DNA of 64,000 nt from Microbulbifer litoralis (lineage in GTDB: Bacteria > Pseudomonadota > Gammaproteobacteria > Pseudomonadales > Cellvibrionaceae), in NCBI RefSeq assembly GCF_023634065.1, contig NZ_JALKCV010000001.1, positions 310,001-374,000 of the forward strand, given 5' to 3'. Numbering within the stretch: position 1 is the stretch's first letter; every line of letters starts with the position of its first letter. Made by a program: the position numbers and the translations under genes. This document shows positions 45,115 to 53,607 of the stretch, in pieces. The notes beneath the pieces are model-generated. The model worked only from the letters and a program-made list of their open reading frames with translations. It was not told where the DNA came from and made no database searches.

Positions 45115-45859
45115 ACGCCGCCGCGCGCTGAAATCCCTGCTCCTGCTGGGCGGCGCATGGCTCGGCGGCTGCGACCGCCTGTCCCGCTCGGACCGCTTTG
45201 TGCGGCTGCTGGAAAGTGTCGAGCCCGTCAATGAAACATTGCAGCGGGCGCTGACCGGGCAGGCGCTGGCCCGGGAATACACGGAAGCCGACATCTCGCC
45301 GGTGTTCCGCCCCAACGGCCAGACGAATCCACAGAATCCCGAATACCGCAAACTGGCCGCGAACCATTTCGCCGACTACCGGCTGCGGATCGGCGGCCTG
45401 GTGAAAAACCCGATGCGCCTCAGCCTGGCGGAGATCCGCGCGCTGCCGGCGCGCAGCCAGATCACCCGCCACGACTGCGTCGAGGGCTGGAGCGCCATCG
45501 GCCAGTGGCGCGGCGCGCGCCTGGGGCCGCTGCTGGAGCGCGTCGAGCCCCTGCCCGGTGCCCGCTTTGTGGTCTTCCACTGCGCGGACCTCTGGGGCCC
45601 GGCGCAGGAGCCCTACTACGAGAGCATCGACCTGGACGAGGCCCACCACCTGCAGACCCTGCTGGCCTACGAACTGAACGGCGCACCGCTGCCGATCGCC
45701 AACGGCGCGCCGCTGCGCCTGCGGCTGGAACGGCAATTGGGTTACAAGATGGCGAAGTACATCATGGCGATCGAGCTGGTAGACAGCTTCGCCCCGATCG
45801 CCGGTGGCCGGGGCGGCTACTGGGAGGATCGGGGTTATGAATGGTATGCGGGTATCTGA
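45101..45859 (+). CDS. Molybdopterin-dependent oxidoreductase (sulfite-oxidase fold), probable lipoprotein or Tat substrate
   Basis: A 252-residue protein of the sulfite oxidase/YedY fold. The Mo-ligating cysteine is in TRHDCVEGWSAIGQWRGARL (about residue 127), followed by FHCADLWG and YELNGAPLPIANGAPLRLRL. The N-terminus RRRALKSLLLLGGAWLGGC combines an arginine-rich start, like a Tat signal, with a lipobox-like LGGC, so it may be exported folded and anchored by lipid. It overlaps the cytochrome b561 gene. The physiological substrate is unknown; sulfite or sulfoxide are family guesses. A strong terminator follows. Confidence 0.87.
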   Translation: MTDPERRRALKSLLLLGGAWLGGCDRLSRSDRFVRLLESVEPVNETLQRALTGQALAREYTEADISPVFRPNGQTNPQNPEYRKLAANHFADYRLRIGGLVKNPMRLSLAEIRALPARSQITRHDCVEGWSAIGQWRGARLGPLLERVEPLPGARFVVFHCADLWGPAQEPYYESIDLDEAHHLQTLLAYELNGAPLPIANGAPLRLRLERQLGYKMAKYIMAIELVDSFAPIAGGRGGYWEDRGYEWYAGI

Positions 45860-45890
45860 ATGATCCCGGTTTCGGGCAGGACAGGCACAG

Positions 45891-45924
45891 ACAGAAAAGC
45901 CGTGGCAGTCCGCGGCTTTTCTGT
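45891..45924. terminator. Rho-independent terminator
   Basis: ACAGAAAAGCCG pairs perfectly with CGGCTTTTCTGT around a 10-base loop, 31 bp beyond the molybdopterin oxidoreductase stop codon. The A- and T-tracts allow function in both directions. Confidence 0.8.
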
Positions 45925-45933
45925 CGATTACTG

Positions 45934-46122
45934 ACTCAAGTTTCGGGGTTCAGATCGGGGCGCCGGGTGGCGTGGCCCTTTGCGGGACACGAGCTAGGCG
46001 CCCCCCAGCAAGTACGTCCCTGTATGCTCTAATCGACATCCCTGTCTCATAAGGTCCCACAAAGGGCCACGCCACCCGGCTTCGTGCCAATTTTCAAGGT
46101 TTCTCAACTCCGAAACTTGAGT
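45934..46122. repeat. Large palindromic intergenic repeat, copy B, with outer stem
   Basis: Inner arms of 27 bp (45962-45988 and 46054-46080, containing GGTGGCGTGGCCCTTTGCGG) have one mismatch and enclose a core with ACGTCCCTGTATGCTC and TCGACATCCCTGTCTC. Outside them a second stem pairs ACTCAAGTTTCGGGGTT (45934-45950) with AACTCCGAAACTTGAGT (46106-46122), one mismatch. It fills the convergent gap between the Mo enzyme and the exporter gene. Confidence 0.85.
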
Positions 46123-46146
46123 TACTGAAAACACCTGCCGCCCGGA

Positions 46147-48738
46147 TCAGGAACTGGCCAGACTCTCCTCTTCCACCGCCACTTCAGACGGCTTTCCCGG
46201 CGCCTCCGGTGCCGGCAGCGGCCTGATCAGCAGCAGCAACAGTGGCAGCAGTGTCAGCGAGCCCAGCAGTGCCGCTGACATGGCCAGGGCGGTCAGCAGG
46301 CCGAAGTAAATCGACGGCACGAACTTGGACAGCGCCAGGATCGAGAAGCCGGCAATGATGGTAATGGCGGTGTAGAACATGGCCCGCCCGATGGTCGCGT
46401 GGCTGCGGTGCATGGTGGCCACATAATCGCCGTCTTTCGCGAACTCGGCGCGGAAGCGATACAGGTAGTGGATCGCGTGGTCGACGCCGATACCGACGGT
46501 GATCGCGGCGATGGTGATGGTCATCATGTCCAGCGGGATACCGGCCAGGCCCATGCCGCCGAGCACGATACAGGCGGCGAGCATGTTCGGCACCAGCGCG
46601 ATCACCGCCAGCCACAGGGAGCGGAACAGCACCAGGAACATCAGCAGGATGCCGACAAACACCGCACCCAGGGTCAGGATCTGCGACTTGAACAGGCTCT
46701 GCAGCATATTGTTGTAGAGCACCAGCAGGCCGGTCAGGTGGATGTTTTCCGGCGCAATGCCCATCTCGTCCTGGGCGTAGTGGTAGATGCGGTTGATCAG
46801 TTCGTCGCGGCGCAGGTTCGGGTCCGTCTCCATCGCCCGCAGCGTAATGCGCGCCTGGCTGTGCTCGATGGACAGGTAGGGATCCACCAGTACCTGGCTG
46901 ATTTCCTCCGGCAGGCTGGTGCGCGCCACCGCCAGCTCGAAGTCGTTCAGCGGGCCGTTGTTCAGGTCTCGCGCCACCTTGTACAGGGTCGCCAGCGACT
47001 GCACCTTGCCGATCTCCGGCTGCTCGTCGAGGTAGTCGTGCAGTTGCTCGATTTTCGCGAGACCGGCAGTGGTGAACCAGTAGCTGTCCTCGACGGCCTC
47101 CTCACCACCGCCGAAGGGATCCGCGCCCGATGCAAAGGGGTCGTCGGCGGCGAAGGGGTCCTCACTACCGCCAGCATCCGCGGCGAACGGATCCTCCCCA
47201 CCCTCGAGCGCCTGCTCCTGCTCTTCCGGTTTGTCGAGAATGATATCCAGCGTCACGGTGCCGCCCAGGCGGCGATCGATCACCAGCATGCCCTGGTAGA
47301 TCTCGGTGGAATCGTCGAAGTAGTCGATAAAGCGGTTTTCCACCTTGAGCTGGGAAATCCCCACGACGCTGGCGATCGCCGCCAGCAGCGACACGCCCAG
47401 CACCACCGCGCGGCGGCGGTGGGCAAAGCGGGAGAACTTCAGCGTGAAGGCACCGGAGTTATCTTCACCACTGCCCCCGGTGCGCTTCGACAGCACCATC
47501 AACGCGGCCGGAATGATCAGGAACGACAGCACCAGCGCCAGGCTCACGCCCATGGTCATCATCCAGCCGAAATCGATCACCGGGCGGATGCCGCTGACCA
47601 CCAGCGACATAAAGGCGACGATGGTGGTCAGGGCCGTGTACAGGCACGGCTTGGCCATAAAGCGCACCGCCGCCAGCGCCAGCTGTTCCCGCGTCCACTC
47701 CGGGTGCTGCGCGGCCAACTCGCGGTAGCGCACCGCCAGGTGAATGGTGATCGCCAGGGTGATGATCAGCAGCAGCGCGACAAAGTTGGCGGAGATCACG
47801 GTCAGGCGCCAGTCGAGCCAGCTGAGCATCCCCAGCATGGTCACCGCCGTCACCACGCAGGTGGTCAGGGGCAACAACACCCAGCGCAGCTGGCGGAAGA
47901 TGATCAGCAGCGTCACGACGATAAAGATCAGGATACCGGCACCGAACACGGCCAGGTCGCTCTTGATGAACGAAATCATATCGGCGGTGATCATCGACAC
48001 ACCGCCGAGGAAGAGTTCCGCCTCGCCGCGGTAGCCGTCGAGAATGCCGCGCACCGTCTCGACCCGCGCCCGCGAGGCCTGCTCCTGGGCAGTGCGGTGC
48101 TGCAGGTAGGTCTGGCTGACCTGCTCCAGGCGCGCGGACTCCTCCGCGCTCAGGCCCTCCTCGTTGCGCTTGCGCCGCAATGCGTCGCGCTCGCGCACCA
48201 GCTCGATACCGCGGCTGTCCAGCGCCAGGTTCACCAGCACCGCGGTGGTCTCGCCGTCCGGACTCAGGATCAATTCGCGGTAGATGGGGCTGGACAGGAA
48301 TTCCTGCCGCGCCAGCTGTTTGTCGGTGCCGGGTGCGGACAGGGTGCGGATGCCGTCGGCCACATCGGTAATCGAAATCTTGGGGCTGTACAGCAGCGGC
48401 ACATCGAGGATCGACTGCACACTGCTGACGCCGTCCACCTGCGCCAGCTCGTCGCGCAGTTCGCGCAGCGTGGCGAGGGAGCGGTCGCTGAACAGGTCGC
48501 CGTCTTTATGGCGGTAGGTCACCACGAGAAAATCGCCGCTGGCGTAGCGCTCGGCGATTTTGCGGTAGTAGTCGAGCGCCTTGTCGGCCTCCAGTGTCAG
48601 CGAGTCCGCCGACGCATCGATCTTGAAGCGCGGCAGCCCCAGTGCCGCGCCCAGCGCGAGCAGGGCCACAAACAGCAGCACCAGTTTCGGGCGCCGGGTG
48701 ATCAGGTTTTCGTAACAGGTCTTGAAAGCTGACAGCAT
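46147..48738 (-). CDS. RND/MMPL-family exporter
   Basis: An 863-residue inner-membrane protein with two six-helix halves of the RND superfamily (MMPL/HpnN-like, no SecD features). The N-terminus YENLITRRPKLVLLFVALLALGAALGL leads into the first porter loop; EDLA-type helices with ITLAITIHLAVRYREL and, in the second half, TITIAAITVGIGVDHAIHYLYRF carry the conserved charged residues of the proton path. I start at ATG 48738 (MLSAFKTCYEN). Residues ~505-550 contain an unusual acidic repeat (EDPFAAD, EDPFAADDPFAS, ADPFGG) in the second periplasmic loop. Such proteins move lipids or hydrophobic compounds; the cargo here is unknown. Confidence 0.88.
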   Translation of the reverse strand: MLSAFKTCYENLITRRPKLVLLFVALLALGAALGLPRFKIDASADSLTLEADKALDYYRKIAERYASGDFLVVTYRHKDGDLFSDRSLATLRELRDELAQVDGVSSVQSILDVPLLYSPKISITDVADGIRTLSAPGTDKQLARQEFLSSPIYRELILSPDGETTAVLVNLALDSRGIELVRERDALRRKRNEEGLSAEESARLEQVSQTYLQHRTAQEQASRARVETVRGILDGYRGEAELFLGGVSMITADMISFIKSDLAVFGAGILIFIVVTLLIIFRQLRWVLLPLTTCVVTAVTMLGMLSWLDWRLTVISANFVALLLIITLAITIHLAVRYRELAAQHPEWTREQLALAAVRFMAKPCLYTALTTIVAFMSLVVSGIRPVIDFGWMMTMGVSLALVLSFLIIPAALMVLSKRTGGSGEDNSGAFTLKFSRFAHRRRAVVLGVSLLAAIASVVGISQLKVENRFIDYFDDSTEIYQGMLVIDRRLGGTVTLDIILDKPEEQEQALEGGEDPFAADAGGSEDPFAADDPFASGADPFGGGEEAVEDSYWFTTAGLAKIEQLHDYLDEQPEIGKVQSLATLYKVARDLNNGPLNDFELAVARTSLPEEISQVLVDPYLSIEHSQARITLRAMETDPNLRRDELINRIYHYAQDEMGIAPENIHLTGLLVLYNNMLQSLFKSQILTLGAVFVGILLMFLVLFRSLWLAVIALVPNMLAACIVLGGMGLAGIPLDMMTITIAAITVGIGVDHAIHYLYRFRAEFAKDGDYVATMHRSHATIGRAMFYTAITIIAGFSILALSKFVPSIYFGLLTALAMSAALLGSLTLLPLLLLLIRPLPAPEAPGKPSEVAVEEESLASS

Positions 48739-48898
48739 AAGTTTTCGCTTAATCTGGTGGGGCCGTATGGGGTTCTGCGCCCTGGCCACTATGGACGCAC
48801 ACAAGGTGCGCCCCTATTGATGTCCTTTCACCGGTAGGACGACTCGATAAAATATCGATTCAGTGAGGTAGTCGCGCGGCTGCTCTACCAATCCGTGT

Positions 48899-49180
48899 TC
48901 ACGGCTTGTCGATATGGCCCAGGTCCCGCTCCGGGAACAGCAGGTCCCGCACCCGCTGCTTGAGCTCCTTCGGGCCCGGGAAGCCGCCGTCGCGCTTGCG
49001 CTCCCAGATCAGCTCCCCGCCGACGCGGATCTCGAACACACCGCCACTGCCCGGCTGCAGCGCCACCTGCCCGAGGTCTTCGGCAAAGGTGTAGAGCAGC
49101 TCCTGGGCCATCCAGGTGGCCCGCAGCATCCAGTTGCACTGGACGCAGTAATGAATGGTCACGCTCGGTTTCACCGGCAT
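48899..49180 (-). CDS. SelT/SelW/SelH (Rdx) family thioredoxin-like protein
   Basis: A 93-residue Rdx-family protein with the redox motif CVQC in VTIHYCVQCNWMLRATWMAQ (about residues 12-15) and the family core PGSGGVFEIRVGGELIWERKRDGGFPGPKELKQRVRDL. Both active-site positions are cysteine, not selenocysteine. The eukaryotic relatives are selenoproteins with redox roles; bacterial members are uncharacterised. It lies just upstream of the MMPL exporter gene on the same strand and downstream of ubiX. Confidence 0.92.
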   Translation of the reverse strand: MPVKPSVTIHYCVQCNWMLRATWMAQELLYTFAEDLGQVALQPGSGGVFEIRVGGELIWERKRDGGFPGPKELKQRVRDLLFPERDLGHIDKP

Positions 49181-49211
49181 CCCCCTCCCTTTGTCATCCC
49201 GGCCCGCGGGA

Positions 49212-49832
49212 CTATTCGCCCCAGCGGGGCAGCAGTTCCTGCTCGACGCCCAACTGGTCCAGCAGCCGCGCGACGATAAAGTCCACCAGGTCCTCGAGAC
49301 TCCGCGGGCGTTGGTAAAAGCCCGGGCTGGCCGGCAGCACCACCGCGCCCATGCGCGTCAGCTTGAGCATATTCTCCAGGTGGATCTCCGAATAGGGCGC
49401 CTCGCGCGGTACCAGGATCAGCTGGCGGCGCTCCTTCAGGGCCACATCCGCGGCGCGCTCGATCAGGTTGTTGGACGCCCCGCAACTGATCGCCGACAGG
49501 GTGCCACCGCTGGCCGGGCAGATCACCATGCTGGCCGGCGCGCCGGTGCCGGACGCCACCGGCGAGAACCAGTCGGTCTTTGCAAACAGCTTCATCTGGC
49601 CCTCGCGCGCGCCGAAGCGGTCGCGCAGGTAGGCCTCCACCGCCGAGTTGTCACCGTCGGGCAGCTGGCAGTCGGTCTCGGTCCCGATCACCACCCGTGC
49701 GGCATCGGACATCAACAGCCACACGCGCACGTCGGCGGCCAGCAGGCACTGCAGCAGGCGCAGGCCGTACTGGGCACCGGAAGCGCCGGTGATGGCGAGA
49801 GTGACAGTTTTAGTGAAGGTGGATTGAACCAA
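49212..49832 (-). CDS. ubiX: Flavin prenyltransferase UbiX
   Basis: A 206-residue enzyme that prenylates FMN to make the cofactor of the UbiD decarboxylase in ubiquinone synthesis. Family blocks: [21 protein letters not shown] at the N-terminus, [37 protein letters not shown], and [21 protein letters not shown]. It follows mpl closely on the same strand. Confidence 0.95.
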   Translation of the reverse strand: MVQSTFTKTVTLAITGASGAQYGLRLLQCLLAADVRVWLLMSDAARVVIGTETDCQLPDGDNSAVEAYLRDRFGAREGQMKLFAKTDWFSPVASGTGAPASMVICPASGGTLSAISCGASNNLIERAADVALKERRQLILVPREAPYSEIHLENMLKLTRMGAVVLPASPGFYQRPRSLEDLVDFIVARLLDQLGVEQELLPRWGE

Positions 49833-49856
49833 GATTTCTTCCGAGCCCTGTAAGCC

Positions 49857-51251
49857 TCAATTCCCCGAGTCCCGGCCGTATTTCCCTTCCAGCGCCCCCA
49901 GCAGTCGCTGGTGGATGCCGCCGAAGCCGCCGTTGCTCATGACCACGATATGCGTTCCGGTCCCGGCCAGGTTGACCGCGGATTCTACACCGGCGGCGAT
50001 ATTGTCGAAAATCTTTGCCGGCACGGTCGAGTGGTGCACCACTTCACCCAGGGACCAGTCCATGCCCTCCGGCTGGTACCAGAGCACCATATCGGCCCCG
50101 GCACAGGCCTGCGCCAGCCTGTTCTGGTGGCAGCCCATTCGCATGGTGTTGGAGCGCGGTTCGATCAGGGCGATGATCTTGTCGTCGCCCACCTTGGCCC
50201 GCAGGCCGTTCAGCGTGGATTCGATCGCGGTCGGGTGGTGGGCAAAATCGTCGTAGACGCGGATACCGGCCACCTCGCCCAGGCACTCCATGCGGCGCTT
50301 GACGCCCTCGAAACTGCCCAGCGCCAGGGCCGACAGCTGCGGCTCCACGCCCACGTGGCGCGCCGCCGCGATCGCGGCCAAGCCGTTGCGCACATTGTGC
50401 ATGCCGGTGAGGTCCCACGCCACACGGGCCACCTCGGCGTCGCGGAAGTTCACCGCAAAACTACCGCCGTCCGCGGCGATATCCACCGCCCGCCAGTCGC
50501 CCAGGCGCACCGTGTCCTCGCCCTCGATGGCGAAGCGCTGCACCTCGCTCCAGCAGCCCAGCTCCAGCACTTCCTCCACCGGCTCGTCGGCGGCGGCCAC
50601 AATCAGGCCGTCGCCGGGCACGGTGCGCACCAGGTGGTGGAACTGGCGCTGGATGGCCTTCAGGTCGTCAAAGATGTCCGCGTGGTCGAATTCCAGGTTG
50701 TTGATGATCAGGGTACGGGGGCGGTAGTGGACGAACTTGGAGCGCTTGTCGAAGAAGGCGGTGTCGTACTCGTCCGCCTCCACCACGAAAAACGGTGTCT
50801 CGCCGAGACGCGCGGACACACCAAAATTGCCCGGCACACCGCCGATCAGGAAGCCGGGCTTCATATCCGCCTTCTCCAGGATCCACGCCAGCATCGCGGA
50901 GGTGGTGGTCTTGCCATGGGTACCGGCGACTGCCAGCACCCAGCGGTTGCCGAGGAAATGGTCGCAGAGCCACTGGGCACCGGAGGTATAGGGCAGCCCC
51001 CGCTCCAGCACCGCCTCCACCGCCGGATTGCCGCGGGACAGCGCGTTGCCGATGATCACCAGGTCTGGTGCCGGCTCCAGTTGCACCGGGTCGTACCCCT
51101 CGGTCAGCTGGATTCCCGCCTGCTGCAGCTGGGTGCTCATGGGCGGGTAGACATTGGCGTCCGAGCCGGTCACCTTGTGGCCCTCGGCCACCGCCAGTTG
51201 CGCCAGGCTGCCCATAAAGGTGCCGCAGATACCTAGAATATGAATATGCAT
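49857..51251 (-). CDS. mpl: UDP-N-acetylmuramate:L-alanyl-gamma-D-glutamyl-meso-diaminopimelate ligase
   Basis: A 464-residue Mur-ligase family enzyme that recycles murein tripeptide by joining it to UDP-MurNAc. The start MHIHILGICGTFMGSLAQLA is diagnostic of Mpl, the ATP loop is VAGTHGKTTTSAMLAW (about residue 110), and IRVYDDFAHHPTAIESTLNGL marks the later nucleotide region. I start at ATG 51251; the frame extends upstream without a credible extension. It is upstream of ubiX in the same direction. Confidence 0.96.
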   Translation of the reverse strand: MHIHILGICGTFMGSLAQLAVAEGHKVTGSDANVYPPMSTQLQQAGIQLTEGYDPVQLEPAPDLVIIGNALSRGNPAVEAVLERGLPYTSGAQWLCDHFLGNRWVLAVAGTHGKTTTSAMLAWILEKADMKPGFLIGGVPGNFGVSARLGETPFFVVEADEYDTAFFDKRSKFVHYRPRTLIINNLEFDHADIFDDLKAIQRQFHHLVRTVPGDGLIVAAADEPVEEVLELGCWSEVQRFAIEGEDTVRLGDWRAVDIAADGGSFAVNFRDAEVARVAWDLTGMHNVRNGLAAIAAARHVGVEPQLSALALGSFEGVKRRMECLGEVAGIRVYDDFAHHPTAIESTLNGLRAKVGDDKIIALIEPRSNTMRMGCHQNRLAQACAGADMVLWYQPEGMDWSLGEVVHHSTVPAKIFDNIAAGVESAVNLAGTGTHIVVMSNGGFGGIHQRLLGALEGKYGRDSGN

Positions 51252-51545
51252 GGCGGAAATTTGTACTCCTGCAATGTGCGGCGCAAGCTTATCACGCCCG
51301 TAGTGGCGGGGAATTGCCAAATCCCCCATTTTCGGTGCATTTGCCACGTCATTCCATTAGACTCCGCCCCCAAATTTGCCGGCCTCCGCCCCTGTGGGGG
51401 AGTAGAGCTCTCGATGAAAGAGCCACCGGCACCGCGAGCGCCCCGCCTGCCGGCATGTCACCGCCGGTCGCCGGGGCGCAGTTTTTGCAGGCTTGAACAC
51501 CCGCAAGCGCACCTAGCAGATGACAGATGACGAAACAGGACAACC
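51252..51545. other. Divergent promoter region between mpl and the phosphofructokinase gene
   Basis: About 290 bp with no gene seen. It would hold promoters for both divergent genes. A GC-rich stretch around 51370-51480 has several short inverted segments (for example CCGGC/GCCGG), none strong enough to name. Confidence 0.5.
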
Positions 51546-52808
51546 ATGCCGAAGAAGAATGCCTTTTATGCCCAGTCCGGCGGTGTAACCGCCGTGATCA
51601 ATGCCTCCGCCTGCGGTGTTATCGAGGCCGCCCGCGAACATCGCGATGAAATAGGCACTGTCTACGCCGGGTTGAACGGCATCCTCGGCGCCCTGCGCGA
51701 GGAACTGATCGACGTGAGCCAGGAGAGTGTGGACACGATCGCCGCACTGCGCCACACGCCCTCCGGCGCCTTCGGCTCCTGCCGCTACAAGCTGAAGAGC
51801 CTGGAGCAGAACCGCGCCGAGTACGAGCGCCTGATCGAGGTTTTCAGGGCCCACGATATCGGCTACTTCTTCTATAACGGCGGCGGCGACTCCGCCGACA
51901 CCTGCCTGAAGGTCTCCCAGCTCTCCGAGAAAATGGGCTACCCGATCCAGGCCATCCATATCCCCAAGACGGTCGACAACGACCTGCCGGTCACGGACAA
52001 CTGCCCGGGCTTCGGCTCGGTGGCCAAATATGTGGCCGTCTCCACAAAGGAAGCGGCGCTGGACGTGGCCTCCATGTGTGACACCTCCACCAAGGTATTT
52101 ATCCTCGAGGTCATGGGCCGCCACGCCGGCTGGATTGCCGCCGCCGGCGCCCTGGCCCGGGAAGCGGACGGCGATGCGCCGCATATCATCCTGCTGCCGG
52201 AAGTCGCATTCGACAGAGCGCAGTTCCTGGCGCGGGTACAGAAGACGGTCGATGAAAAAGGTTACTGCGTGATTGTCGCCTCCGAGGGCGCCCAGTATGA
52301 GGACGGCACCTTCCTCGCCGACGCCGGCAGCGTGGACGCTTTCGGCCACAAGCAACTGGGCGGCGTGGCACCGACCCTGGCCAATATGGTGAAGGAGGAG
52401 CTGGGCCTGAAGTACCACTGGGCACTGGCCGACTACCTGCAGCGCGCCGCGCGCCATATCGCCTCCGCCACCGACGTGCAGCAGGCCTACGCCGTGGGCC
52501 GCGCCGCCGTGGAGATGGCGCTATCGGGCAAGAATGCCATCATGCCCACCATCCAGCGCGGCGCCGGCGACAACTACAGCTGGTCTGTGGGCGAAGCGCC
52601 GCTGTCGGAGGTCGCCAACGTCGAGAAGATGATGCCGAAGGAGTACATCAGCGAGGACGGCTTCGATATCACGGCCGCCGGTCGCGACTACCTGCTGCCG
52701 CTGATCCAGGGCGAGGACTACCCGCCCTACAAAGACGGTGTGCCGCAATATGCGAGACTGAAGAAGGTGCTGGTGAAAAAGAAACTCGAGGAAAGCTTCG
52801 ACGTTTGA
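51546..52808 (+). CDS. Pyrophosphate-dependent 6-phosphofructokinase
   Basis: A 420-residue phosphofructokinase of the long PPi-type. It phosphorylates fructose 6-phosphate, probably with pyrophosphate, in glycolysis. YAQSGGVTAVINASACGVI opens the fold; YNGGGDSADTCLKV has aspartate where ATP enzymes carry the GGDGS glycine; IPKTVDNDLPVTDNCPGFGS has the lysine (PKT-x-DND) characteristic of PPi-linked enzymes; and VMGRHAGWIAAAGAL is the substrate motif. PPi use is inferred from these residues. A hairpin terminator follows at 52828-52852. Confidence 0.92.
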   Translation: MPKKNAFYAQSGGVTAVINASACGVIEAAREHRDEIGTVYAGLNGILGALREELIDVSQESVDTIAALRHTPSGAFGSCRYKLKSLEQNRAEYERLIEVFRAHDIGYFFYNGGGDSADTCLKVSQLSEKMGYPIQAIHIPKTVDNDLPVTDNCPGFGSVAKYVAVSTKEAALDVASMCDTSTKVFILEVMGRHAGWIAAAGALAREADGDAPHIILLPEVAFDRAQFLARVQKTVDEKGYCVIVASEGAQYEDGTFLADAGSVDAFGHKQLGGVAPTLANMVKEELGLKYHWALADYLQRAARHIASATDVQQAYAVGRAAVEMALSGKNAIMPTIQRGAGDNYSWSVGEAPLSEVANVEKMMPKEYISEDGFDITAAGRDYLLPLIQGEDYPPYKDGVPQYARLKKVLVKKKLEESFDV

Positions 52809-52827
52809 TACTGCCCCTCTCCTGAAC

Positions 52828-52852
52828 AGCCCCTCGACCTGAGTCGGGGGCT
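52828..52852 (+). terminator. Hairpin terminator after phosphofructokinase
   Basis: AGCCCCTCGAC pairs with GTCGGGGGCT with one bulge around a short loop, 20 bp beyond the stop codon. The downstream CTCTCTGTTG is only weakly T-rich. Confidence 0.5.
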
Positions 52853-53290
52853 CTCTGTTGGCACCCCGGCACCGGGGCTGTCGCGCACAATATTCCCCAC
52901 CTGCCGAATCCGGCAGCTTTCAAGACGAACAGTTCGGCACCCCTGTTAACCAGCTGCCTTCTCACCCACCCGAGCTGTCGTTTGCACTGCCCTGCACAGG
53001 GAAAGTGAAACTGGCACTGTTCCGGGACACTCGCAACGCTGGCATTCCCTGCCACTACGCCCGGCATCACCGATGCAGACACTTCCAAACGGCCTCATAA
53101 AGGAGTCGACGGGATATTTTTAAAATTGAATATTCCAACGACGAAAAGACAACAAAAACGAAAACACTACAATCGCACCGCAAAAAAAGGCGGGGCTTTA
53201 TCTTGTTTTAAACAGGCAGGACTTAGCCAGAATAATTTTCTTGGCTAGCATTTTTACTGAATCATCCCGGCATTTCTCCCTGTAAACCAA
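52853..53290. other. Intergenic region, no gene seen
   Basis: Codon-like structure is absent. GC content falls after about 53100, where A-rich runs (AAAAGACAACAAAAACG) and the inverted TTTTCTTGGCTAGC / GGACTTAGCCAGAATAA segment appear. This drop marks the approach to the IS630-related repeats at 53296-53568. Confidence 0.5.
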
Positions 53291-53295
53291 GAGAC

Positions 53296-53405
53296 CAGGT
53301 CAAGACGAGAAAGCGCTGGAATAGCAGCGTTATTTCAAGCTTTCTCAACGCAGAGCTGGACAATTTGGCGAAGCGAACTGTTACCCAACTTTGCGAGCGG
53401 CCCAC
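53296..53405. repeat. Older, truncated copy of the MITE-like repeat
   Basis: From GTCAAGACGAGAAAGCGCTGG through TTTCAAGCTTTCTCAACGCA to GTTACCCAACTTTGCGAGCG this matches the body of the element at 53455-53568 with scattered differences, but its right end has decayed (GCGAGCGGCCCACTAG) and its left terminus is missing. It directly abuts the intact copy. Confidence 0.75.
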
Positions 53406-53568
53406 TAGTGGTCCATGCGGAAAGTTTGGCGACTAAGGAGCACAGCCAAAGTGTTCAGATCAAGGCGAGAAAGCGCAGGAGTAGTGGTTCTATTTCAAGC
53501 TTTCTCAACGCAGAGCTGGACGCTTTGGCGACGCGAACAGTTACACAACTTTCCGCATGGACCACTAG
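53406..53568. mobile_element. MITE-like element with IS630 terminal repeats
   Basis: About 163 bp bounded by CTAGTGGTCCATGCGGAAAG on the left and CTTTCCGCATGGACCACTAG on the right, a perfect 20-bp inverted repeat. The outer 19 bases match the left end of the IS630 element at 19938. It has no gene. It is probably mobilised in trans by that transposase and lies 39 bp before the diheme peroxidase start. Confidence 0.85.
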
Positions 53569-53607
53569 GCACGAATATTTCCGAAAAAGACGAACCAGGA
53601 GGCAGCT

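Noticed and set aside
51252-51545. RNA gene or riboswitch in the mpl/phosphofructokinase gap
   Set aside because: Only short GC-rich inverted segments are seen; no tRNA, riboswitch or leader peptide pattern.
52858-53100. Possible 80-residue gene after phosphofructokinase
   Set aside because: Composition and motifs do not support coding; it overlaps a terminator region.
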